Shown: positions 23,907 to 34,500 of the stretch, one piece after another
Position numbering within the stretch: position 1 is the stretch's first letter
Layout of the letters: every line of letters starts with the position of its first letter
From: Primula veris
Taxonomy: Eukaryota > Streptophyta > Magnoliopsida > Ericales > Primulaceae
Assembly: GCA_963682055.1 (NCBI GenBank)
Contig: OY821750.1
Location: forward strand, 29,272,402-29,336,401
Length of the DNA: 64,000 bases
Reading direction: 5' to 3'
Position numbers and translations under genes: made by a program
The notes under the pieces: generated by a model
Seen by the model: the letters and a program-made list of their open reading frames with translations, nothing else
Database searches by the model: none
Told to the model about the DNA's origin: nothing

Positions 23907-24851
23907 TGTAGTTTCTGAATAGTAATGGAAAGAAGGAACTGGCTGCAAGGTTAAGGACGATGGTAGAGACACCGGTATGGATGCTTTTTAAACATAGTCA
24001 ACGGGTGAGGGTGAGACTGCCTCCATTATAAATTTGAGTGGAGTTTGTGTTGCTCGGAGCAACAAACCAAGATTGAAAGACCGTGGTGGGAGCATCGACA
24101 GTTTTAATTATTTGATAACACATCATAAAAAAAAAATTCAAATTTTTCCATTGTTGTTCGTCGAAATATTTACAATTAATGTAATTATGGACAAAATTTA
24201 TAAAGTAAATAGGTCAGAAGAATAGAAAATTAATTGTTATGGTCATGTATTTGAATTAACGTAAAGGGTCCTACAATATACAAAATTAGCAGTTATGGTC
24301 TAAGATTTGCATTTCTATAAGTAAAAAGGACAAACGAATACTCACCAAAACAGCAACTAGACCAAAAAATAAATAAAAATTGATGGTGCAGTGCACACCA
24401 TCTCTTCCAACCGCAACCTCCTCCATTAATATTGGAATTCATTCAGCACATTGCTCGCATCGCCTCGCCTGGTGCAACGCCATTATTGATGCTTTTAGGA
24501 GGAGATACAATAAGTTAATTCTAAGTTAATTGGCTGGTATAATTGTGATTAAAAGAATCTAATATATTATTTCAGGTCTAGAGTAAGATCATATATTCAA
24601 CTCATTTTCATAGACTTAAGATTAGAAAAGAAGAGAACTCTTGGTTTATAAGGAAATATTTCATAGGAAATAAATATAAATAAAGTTAAGTACTACGGAA
24701 GTAAAGATAGAAGCTACATTGAAAGAGTACGTTGGATTAATGAACATTATATACAAGAATAGATGCAAAATAAACGGAGCTTACACCATAATGAATTTTC
24801 TCGAAAGTAACCAATTTCAGTTTTTCGCGAGAATCATAACATTCTCGGTTT
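23907..24851. other. Spacer downstream of GT47 copy 2
   Basis: AT-rich; nothing recognised beyond possible 3' UTR next to 24851. Confidence 0.4.
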
Positions 24852-27800
24852 TTAACCAGAAAATTTAAAATATTCTTGATCTTTACCAACCTGAAAAACC
24901 CTATTGTACCAAACAGAGTGAAGAGTCATATGAAACAAGTCGTACTTAGCCGGTTTTCTATTCCAAAGAAAATGCATCTGCACCATTTTAACCCTTCTTT
25001 GCATTTCCACGTACTTCTCTTCAGGAATCGAGAGAAGAATATTTCTCAAATTCGGAATATCCGTTTCAGGAACAAAAACAGAAAATGCTTCCCAATCGAG
25101 TATTTCAAAGAAAGGAGGCACATAATTATCCGAAATAATCACCGGCACACACTCGTAATATATAGATTCAACCACTCTAGGAGTATGTACTTCATACCCT
25201 TTTGCACAAATGCAATATTTGCTAGTTTTCATGTATTCTCGATACTTTGCTTTACCTTCAATACCGCGAGGCATTGGGCCAAATATTTTCATATCAGGTT
25301 CTTTATTTTCCCAGTAATCTAATAGAACTGGACGTAAATATCCATGCATGCTACCAGCAAAGAAGGCTAAAGTAGATCGACCGGAAGAGGAGTTACCGCC
25401 AATGTCCCTTTGGGGATTTTGACCGGATCGGATATATGTCACTGGTAAAGATACATCTTTGCCTATTGTAAAGCCTCTAGCAACATTTGTATTACAAAGT
25501 ACTCTTATGGTGTTCCCTGTGGTGTTCCTCGTTATGCGAAGCGCCTGCAGAAAGCACGTTTTTTGTAATTAAAATAATAAAAGGAGTCCAAACTTTTAAA
25601 AGATTTTTAGACTTGTTCTGCAGAGCCACATAGGTAAACAATCTTAGGGAAAAATCATAGGGTTCTATTTAATATTCTATCCTCCCATTCTTCTAATACA
25701 TAAGTATGCAATTTAATTGGCGTATTCCAGTTCACCAAATCCGTCCAGGAATTAACAAATAATAAAAATTGATTTAGAAACAATTTATTAGGTTTAAAGC
25801 AGGTTTGGTTGCAGATGTAAATCAAATAAGCTGGTTGTTTTAAGGTTCAGAAGAGAAATAACTCGGTTAGCTTAAAGCCTTAAAGCCTTAAAGCTTCTAG
25901 CTTTATCCAGAAAAAGCTTAAATATTAAGCTGGTCAACTAACTGAATACTAGCTTCTAAGCAAAAGAGCAAAAAGTTAGCTTAGAATCTACAACCAAACA
26001 AAGGCTGGTTAGCTAATGTAAAGGATTAGAGTAATACCCAATCATGACAACCAACAAGAAAATGATCTGCTCCTCTAGCTCTATTCCAAAATCGATACTT
26101 TTTGGCGATCATTTCTGTGTATTTCTTCATATGATTAGCCATATCTTTCCAAGTGGAAAAACCTTTTTGGTGAAGAGCACCTCTTAGATTCAGTAAACTA
26201 ACAGGTATGTAAAACAAGTGAGCTTTTTTAGGGTCTCTCGTAACAAATTGTTTATTTCCCTCCATTAATTTCAAAAACCATCCTTCCGAAGCGTAGATTC
26301 CCCTTAAGTATGGCTGATGGAAAATTGGCTTCTCTCCTTCCTTGTAGATATATACTTTGAGGGTATGTTCCATCAGCTCGTAGCTCCTGCAATGAAATCA
26401 ATTTAAAATTTATACTAAAAAGTAATACACTGGTAGGAGAACAATCCAGAGGCTGCGCTAGCTGTTTATTTTGTTGATGCTTTGTAAAGAGAGAAAATAG
26501 CCAAGTTTGGGAAGTTAAATATCATTGAAGTGCATAGATATGAGATCTCTTTGAGTCAAATACCATCCTATTTCACGTATACCGTGTCTACTTTATACCA
26601 TTACTGTCAGAGAACTAACATAGAGTCCTTTCTTCTGTTCAACCCTAAAAATACATCTAGGCTGCATCTCCGCATATTCAAACCATTTGTTCGAAGTAGA
26701 TATAACTAAGCTATTAAAAATATAACTGCATAAAAGAAATAAACATTAATGCCAAATAATGCTCGGAAGTGAAATCTCAGGTGAATTCTCGAAAGCCTCC
26801 ACATTAACCTAGCATCTTTAGCAGAATTTTCCCTAAATAATCTATACGGTGCTTATCGAAAGCAGCTTTGGTCAAGGTTATATTTTAGGGGTGGCAATAG
26901 GTTTGGGTGTAGGGTGGGGTTCCTTTTCATCATTTTCTTTGTATCGGAAATGGGTTTAAAATTGAACCTTTGCTAATTCAATTACATGGTCTTTCTTCAC
27001 ATTGCCTTCCCCTAGTGATCCTAACTTTACAAATTGTGCTTTTTGTAATGCAAGGGGATATATAGCATTACAAAATCTTACTCTTTCAGAATTTCTAGCA
27101 TATCATCTGATTGGAGCAATACTCTCACACTCATTCCCATCTTCCAACAAAACACGGTTTTAGAGCTAATAAAAAACTGTCAGATAAGTGATTATTGCAT
27201 ATATCTTTCAGAAACATTGATTGATGTGGCCTACGGAGAATTACCTTTTGAACCTGGAAAAGTTTCGAAAGAGAGAAACATCGAGTTCTGGACTCTTCTT
27301 TATTATAGGAGCATGCTCTATTTGAATTCTCGCAGATTGAAGTTCCCGATCACGCGGTGTAGACAGTCCTGGCTTCTGTACCATTGGAAACGTAAAAAAT
27401 AAAAAATCTAAGATTTCTCCCACCACATTGTATAAATTATAGCCAATAAGTCAAAATACATACCGTAAAGTTATTATTCTCGATACTCCCCAGAAAGAGC
27501 GAATTCATCTGAGCTATTGACATTGTCTTGCCTCCTTTCCTTATCATAATAGAAAGTGATTTATTTCCAGCAATAATCGACAACGGGATTCTTGAATCTG
27601 GATTAAAGGATACCTTTTCGTTTACAGGCATTTTAGCTGATACTGATTTCACGGACTTTATACTGGGTTGCTTATGAACCTCTCTACTAGTCTTTCGTGG
27701 TACTTTATGTGTATAATTTTCAAGCATACCCACTCCCTCTTTTCGGTTTTCAACTCTTTGTATGGAATTCTCCGTACTTAAACTCTTACCCTCGTCTATT

Positions 27801-28126
27801 ACTTCTTCATCATCATCATCGTCATCGTTTTCCACTGCTCCCATGTCAGTTTCATCCACAGTTTCAGAATTAGAAGCTATAGTGTTTTGCGTCACACTAT
27901 GCATCACTTCAAAAAGACTCGGTTCAGAGTTATTTACAATAGTGGAACTTTCTGCCGTGGGAACAAATGAACTCTTATACGGGACTGTTATAGTTGGTGT
28001 CTCGGTTTTGCTGGAAAACCCAAATGATTGGCATATGACTAAAACCACAACAATTGTTCCTATTGTCAAAAGTAATCTCCCAATTTGTACACGAGAAGAC
28101 CATCGATGATGAAATCTAACAGACAT
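24852..28126 (-). CDS. GT47 exostosin-family glycosyltransferase, copy 2 (diverged tandem copy)
   Basis: Four exons: 28126-27464, 27375-27245, 26386-26038 and 25544-24852. Total 1,836 bp, 611 residues. Exons 2 and 3 are 131 and 349 bp, exactly the lengths in copy 1, so the two genes are tandem duplicates. The start at 28126 ('MSVRFHHRWSSRVQIG') puts the membrane anchor ('RLLLTIGTIVVVLVICQSF') at about residues 16-36; the frame stays open upstream, so a longer N-terminus cannot be excluded. The stem has an acidic run near residues 95-105. The catalytic domain keeps 'YELMEHTLKVYIYKEGEK', 'ADHFLVGCHDW', 'GSMHGYLRPVLLDYWE', 'YCICAKGYEVHTPRVVES' and 'ECVPVIISDNYVPPF'. The normally conserved block after 'CHDW' is strongly changed (see findings). 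Likely Golgi; substrate unknown. Confidence 0.9.
25799..26004. mobile_element. MITE with TTTGGTTGCAGA ends in intron 3 of GT47 copy 2
   Basis: AGGTTTGGTTGCAGATG at the left and GAATCTACAACCAAACAAAG at the right form terminal inverted repeats. The interior is rich in AAGCTT/AGCTTCTAGC. Similar elements lie at 38955-39071 and 39230-39352. hAT-like by appearance only. Confidence 0.65.
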
Positions 28127-29397
28127 GTGATTTTGTCTAAATATCCCAATTTGTACACGCAGATTCAACTGTAACCGTAAAGGTGAACATTCATTATGAA
28201 CATTTATGATGCATCTGCAAAGAAAAATTGATCCATGACGATAATGCTCAATTGACGCACAACAATTAAACATGACTACCAAAAATTTGCAAATCGGGCT
28301 GTACCCAATAATCAAAAGTTCAAGACTCACGACACTCAAAGGTGATTTATTATCTTTTCGGCTATACACTTCAGCAAATATGTGGAGAAAGCATATCAAA
28401 CCACAAATGCAAAAAATTACCTATCGATACCATTTCTGTAACTTTGAGTAGCATATTGCAATTTAAAAGCTTTTCATGAATGTCTTGAGTTCTTTCTTTC
28501 ATAGTTACGTATATAAAAAATATAATTCACTCAGGCTCCGATTAGAAACAGAATTTTAGGTAGATTTGTAGATTTTTTATTTTAAAAATCACTGGATTTT
28601 TGGACAGTCAAATTATTTAGCTTCTAAAAAAAGGAATCTTGAGGCTTAAAAACTAAAAAATCCAAAAAATAAAAACAGAAATCTGGATTTTCGTTAGATT
28701 TTTTAAACAGCTCTTTTTAATCTGCAACCAAATAATAGCACCAAAATACAAATTGTGTATCTAAACTACAAAAATATGATTGCACACACAATTAAATATC
28801 GTATCAACTAGACTATCTACAACAATCTTACATGCAAAAAGTCTATATATTACTGTTACTAGTAGAATAATTATTCAACATGAACTAATCACAATTTTAC
28901 TCTAATGAACAAAGCAACTAAATAATATTTCATTATGTAATTTTGAGTAGCATATTGCAATTTTACAGTAGAATATATAAAATCACATATATGATATATA
29001 TATATATATAAGTTAATACTATTAATAGTACTAGTAGAATATTTAAATAACAGGTACAAATCAATTTTCCTGTAAAAACACTAGCTTTGGGGCAATTTTA
29101 CATTCATAGGGATAATAAATAAAAAGTAAGCAGATGCAATTTGATTTATATATTACTTGAGAATTAACTTAGAAATGGAGTTTTAGAGAGAGAGAGAGAG
29201 AGAGTACAGTTAACTGTGAGCTTAGTCACCGACAAGGGGAAGATAAAATATTACTAAAAATAAACAAAAATCTAAGGGATGGTAAAAATAATAAATTCAA
29301 TTTTCACTATGAATTGGCAGTTAATTAGCTGTAAATTTTGGAATTGGGAAAAAAATTCTTTAGTTTTAAATACTGTCATTTTTATCATTTAATTGAC
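28127..29397. other. Upstream region of GT47 copy 2
   Basis: Promoter/5' UTR of copy 2 expected near 28127-28500. A (GA)n run occurs at about 29183-29204. 28520-28740 has the look of a decayed MITE (CAACCAAATAATAGC end). No gene seen. Confidence 0.4.
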
Positions 29398-29703
29398 TAG
29401 GTCTGCGTTCGGTCCGATTCGGTTTAGTTTTTGTCAAAACCAAAACGAGCAAATTTTCCAGTTCTGTTTTTTTTCGGTTTTCAGTTTTTTTTTATTTTCT
29501 GGACCGAACCGCTTTGTTTCGGTCCGGTTTCGGTCTTTCGGGTTTTTTCGGTTTTTCTTCGGGTTTTTTCCTGCTTTTTTGGTTTTTTCCGGTTTGGTTT
29601 TATTGTAAACCAAAACCGAACCAAAAAGGTTTTGATTTTTCGGTTTTTATATTTTTCGGTTCGGTTCGGTTCGATTTTTCAGGTTTTCGCCCCGCCCTAC
29701 CTT
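29398..29703 (+). mobile_element. CGGTTT-rich non-autonomous element, copy 1
   Basis: Starts CTAGGTCTGCGTTCGGTCCG and ends TTTTCGCCCCGCCCTACC. The body is a run of GGTTCGGTTT and CGGTTTT phrases, with CTTTCGGGTTTTTTCGG and TTTTATTGTAAACC. The same phrases occur in reverse complement at 31258-31552, so these are two copies of one family in opposite orientation. Open frames here only reflect the low complexity. Confidence 0.75.
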
Positions 29704-31257
29704 CAAGTTTAACAAATTTTGTTATCCACCCACTATTTTCATTTTAATTAAGGGTTGGACAAAAATAATTTTCCTGAATGGATATGTTTTAAACATAATT
29801 GGAGTCACTATCCAATTAACTGTCATATGTTTATCCATTGGGATACATTCGATTTAAATTTTGAACAAAGAAAAAAACTAATCGTAAAAGTTATATTAAT
29901 ATAATTACTTCAACTCAATACAAAACTCGATTGTATACTTGGTTGTAAATAGAGTCTATATCATAAGTATACGTTACATTAAATTTATAAAAGGGATAAG
30001 AAATTGTTTTCCTCATATAAAGAGTTGTTTCTTTTTTTTTTAAAAAGCAACCTTTCAATGAAAAATGCCGCTCAAGAATGTAAAAAGTCGCTTTTTTAAT
30101 GTAAAATAAATATTAATTGTTATTTGAACAAGTAAAAGTTCTGTCGTGGTCCGAGTGGGGATATCATTTCCCTTCTGCATGTCAATAGAGTTTTGAAAAA
30201 TACAAACATTAGATAGATAGAGATGTGGGAATTTATCAAACGAACTGCACTCTTTCGTACGTCAGGAGTCCATTGATGAGAAGGGGGGCTAGGGAAATCC
30301 CAGATAAAAAAAAAAAGGCGTTTCTTGAAGAAAAAAAATAATGTTTCGATTAAAAGAGCGCTTTATTGCGATAAGTGTGCCATTAGCATGAAAGTTTATG
30401 TTCGAATTAAATCTAAACTAAATAACCAATAAACAATTTATAGTTTGTTTTGGTTTGGTTTGGTGTATCGTTATGGTACAGTCAATTTAGTTTATTTTCT
30501 TTTTACTCTATTGTGGACTATTTACGTTTGTGTATTTAAGGAAAATAAAAACCACTATTGACTTTTATTTTGGGGGGTTTATCACTTGTTTATTTTGTGT
30601 AAATATTTTCATGAAAATGTTTTACACTGACAACTTTTGTTTTACTTTTATTTACGAGCGATGGGTGCATAAAAAGTTTTCCTCCTCAAAATTTTATACA
30701 AACTCAAATTAGTTTTTTTTTCTTTTTACAGATTGTGTTTATTTAACAAATAAATCGTTGTTTGGTAAAAAGCTCAACGTGCATAGAAAACCTTAATTGA
30801 ATACATATTTATCTTTCATATATGTCACTTGTAATAACGTACAAATTTTTAAATTATTTTTAACTTTTATAAAAGATAAAACGTTGATTCTAAATTATTT
30901 TTATAGATGTATATGAATAATATTAACTTTCTTTTAGTCGTTTTCGTTTTCTTTTTGTTTTTTCAGATTTTTTTTCTTTTTTCTGATATTTTTTGTTTGT
31001 TTGTTATTTTTTAGAAATTTTCATTTTTTTGGTTAATTATGTATAATTGGACTAAATCTTAAATAGTTTTGAAATACGAGACTTATCAATTATACTTTCT
31101 ATACTTGAGTATTAGAAAGAACACACAGTCCCGATAAACAATTTCCAACTTTATATGCGGTGACTTCCCCTAATTTCTCTAGATTTGATATTTTAAATGT
31201 TTGTTTATATTTATTTTACACCACATTAAAACAAACATAGCCTTTGTAAATGTAAAA
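29704..31257. other. Spacer between the inverted CGGTTT elements
   Basis: AT-rich with T-runs. No gene or tRNA recognised. Confidence 0.4.
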
Positions 31258-31552
31258 CCAGCTAGAGGCGAAAACACGAAAAAACCGAAACACCAAAAAG
31301 CCAAAACACAAAAAGCTAAACTTTTTCGGTCGGTTTCGGTTTACAATAATACTGAACCGATTTTTTTTTTTTCGAGTCGGTTTCGGTTTACAATAAAACC
31401 GAATCGAAAAAACCCGAAAGACCAAACCCGGACCCAAACAAATCGGTTTGGTTCGGTAAAAAAAAATAAAAAGACCGAAAAAGTCTACTCGGTTTCGATT
31501 TTGCCAAAAACCGGACCGGACCGGACGGAACCGACCCAGCCCTAGCTAGAGA
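31258..31552 (-). mobile_element. CGGTTT-rich non-autonomous element, copy 2, next to the CAF1 start
   Basis: On the - strand it begins CTAGCTAGGGCTGGGTCGGT and ends TTTTCGCCTCTAGC. It shares CTTTCGGGTTTTTTCGG and TTTTATTGTAAACCGAAACC with 29398-29703. Its edge is only about 40 bp before the CAF1 start codon. Confidence 0.75.
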
Positions 31553-31590
31553 TACAAAACAAAAAAAAAATTAAAAAAATAAAATAAAAA

Positions 31591-34500
31591 ATGACAGTAA
31601 AAATGCCAATAAGCTTCCCAATCTTGCCCACACCCACTCTCTCCCCTAACCGGCGGTGGTCGACGACGGTAATCCGATTCTCACGATGGAACAACGCTAA
31701 CGCTGAGCCTTTTAATCGACGTCTCCGTACCCAGCAACATATCGAGCACGACCTTCGCCTCTCCCGTCGCTATAACTCTGTAGACCGTATCGTTATTGAG
31801 GATGATGTTTCCGTGTCATCCTCTCTACCTTTTCGTTCCGTAGGTACGCCTTCGTTACCCTCTCGACCTTCCATTCCGGGCCGTAAATCCAAGTACTCTA
31901 AAAACAGGGCTGCTAACGTGGCGGTGAGGTACTCTCGTCGTGGAGATGATGACGTGGCATCGAAAGGTCGTTGGAGCTCTGGTGGAGAGAGAAGGCGGTT
32001 TCCGGATGATGACTTGGCATCAAGACGCTCACGCGATGGGGACGATGACGTGGCAGACAATGTTCCTGAAGAGTTGTTCAAATACTCCGAAAACAGACAG
32101 TCGAGACGCTACGGGAACCGTTTTGGGAACGATGACGTGGCATTAGAAAGTCGTTCTGGAGGCTCGGGTGGAGAGAGAGGCCAGCTCGGGGATGATGACG
32201 TGGCAGAACATGCTCCAGAGGAGTCCTACGGGAACCGCTTCAGGGACGATGACGTGGCAGAGGATATGCGTTTTATGGGGCATGGTGGGGGTGATGACGT
32301 GGCGGTGAGTGGTTCTCGCTCTTCAAATTATAGTACTTCGGCCGAGGAGAGGGAGAGTGGGCAAGTTGACGTGGCAGGAAAATCGTATCATCCAGCGTTT
32401 AGCCAGTTTAGTAATGCTGACGTGGCAGGTAATAACCGTTTTACAAATTCGGTCGGAAACAGAACTCGAGGTGAAAATGCTGACGTGGCAATCAACAGAC
32501 GGTTTAACAATTCGGTCGAACAGAGAGGGGGTGGCACGGGTGCTGACGTGGCGGAAAATCCATCTAAACATCTTAGAAACCTAAAACCGTCACACCCTGC
32601 ATTTAGAAAGTTTAGAAACTCGGTTGAAAAAAGAGAGGATGGAGGCGAGGAAGGGGTTAGGGTTATGGAGGACGGGGTTTCGTACATGGTAGGAGGTGCT
32701 CCGTTTGAGTTTATGTACTCGTATACGGAGACTCCGAAGGTGAAGCCTGTTAGGCTTAGGGAGCCTCCTGTCGCTCCGTTCGGGCCAACCACTATGCCCC
32801 GTCCCTGGACAGGCAAGGATCCGATTATTTCTGTTACCAATGTGTATATTTATGATATGCGTATAGGAAAAGACATGCTTAAATGTATATGCTATTCTCT
32901 TGGTGAAGAGATTATACTTTACTCCTCATAGCCTGATTTTCATTTGAGAATGGAATCAGTTCATAACAGGCTAATGTGAAAAGGTTGGTACTTTAGGCAA
33001 GTAAGATCAAAGCTCATAGATATTGTTATTCTCAAATGCTACAGGATTAGCTTTCTTCTGAAATCACATGCCAAACTAATCACTTAACCATTTCCTAAAT
33101 CGTAGAATTTCATTATAAATTAATTTCCTATACTTGTGATCAGGGAGGAAGCCTTTGGCAAAGAAGACGCTCCCCGAGTTTGATTCGTTTAAATTGCCGC
33201 CACCTCACAAAAAAGGGGTCAAGCCGGTACAATCGCCAGGTCCCTTCTTGCCTGGTTCAGGTCCAAAATATGTACATTCAAGAGAAGAAATATTAGGGGA
33301 GCCTTTGTCAAAAAAAGAGATTGAAGAACTAGTGAATGGATGTAGAAAATCCAGAAGGCAAATGCATATGGGTATGCTTTACTTTTTAAACATTATGACC
33401 TTTTGCTGTCGCAGCTCTTGAGCTCATGTTTTTTGCTTTAAAGATGGAGTTCATTTGGTTGACCAGCTTAGAAGCTGGATTGGTCTGGGTATTCAAGCTG
33501 AAAAAACTAGAAGCTTTGAGCTGAATGAACATAGCTTTTCGCCTTTTCCCCCTAACTTAAAAAGATATACCCTCTTTGCTTAAATGCTGAAACCAATCGA
33601 GCCCTATAAACGTGGATTTATATGACTTGAGAAAACTTTCATACGTATGCAGTTTTGTTTGGTTTGTGGCTTGTGTGTGGATGTAACATTTTCTTCTCCA
33701 GATAATATGTCAATTTTTTTTTTTGCGTGTTCGGAGTTTAAAGAAAGTATCTCATTCACTTCTGATTTCTCCATAAAAAAACATCTTTGCAAATGCTATT
33801 GTTTTCTTTTTACAATTCTGGTACTGGTCCTTGGTTCTTAGGATTGACGTATATTTATTTTGTGTCTTGTGAAATGAACGACTTTTTTGTTGGCTTTGTG
33901 GATATTGTGCTTCAAGTTTTTGTCTTATTAAACATATTTACTGTGGGAAGACGAGGCTTAACTAGAATTCGGATGCAATGTTTAGGAAGAGATGGTTTGA
34001 CACACAACATGTTGGAAAATATTCATGCACATTGGAAGCGAAGAAGGCTTTGTAAGATAAAATGTTTAGGGGTGTGTACTGTAGATATGGACAATGTGCG
34101 TCAACAGTTAGAGGTCAGTTTCTTCAATATAATATATTATCCTTTTGTTTCACAATTTATTTTCCAACATTTGTATGTTTGGCGATTTATTTTGACATGC
34201 TTTATCTAAGATTTTTACAACAATCTGCGCAGGAAAAAACAGGTGGGAAAGTAATTTATGGTAGTGGTGGTGTTCTATATCTTTTTCGGGGTAGAAATTA
34301 CAATTATATGACTCGGCCACGGTATCCTCTCATGTTATGGAAACCGATAACTCCTGTATATCCACGGTTAGTTCAAAGGATCCCTGATGGTCTTACATTA
34401 GAAGAAGCTAGTTTAATGCGCAAAAAAGGCCGTGATTTAATACCGATTTGCAAGCTAGGTAATTTAAAATCGAATTTATTGTGACACTTTTTGTGGTCAA

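Noticed and set aside
29393..29747. Several F/S/G-rich open frames
   Set aside because: Products of the CGGTTT repeat in different frames.
32388..32840. 150-codon antisense frame over CAF1 exon 1
   Set aside because: Shadow of the repeat-rich coding strand; the + strand has homology to CAF1.
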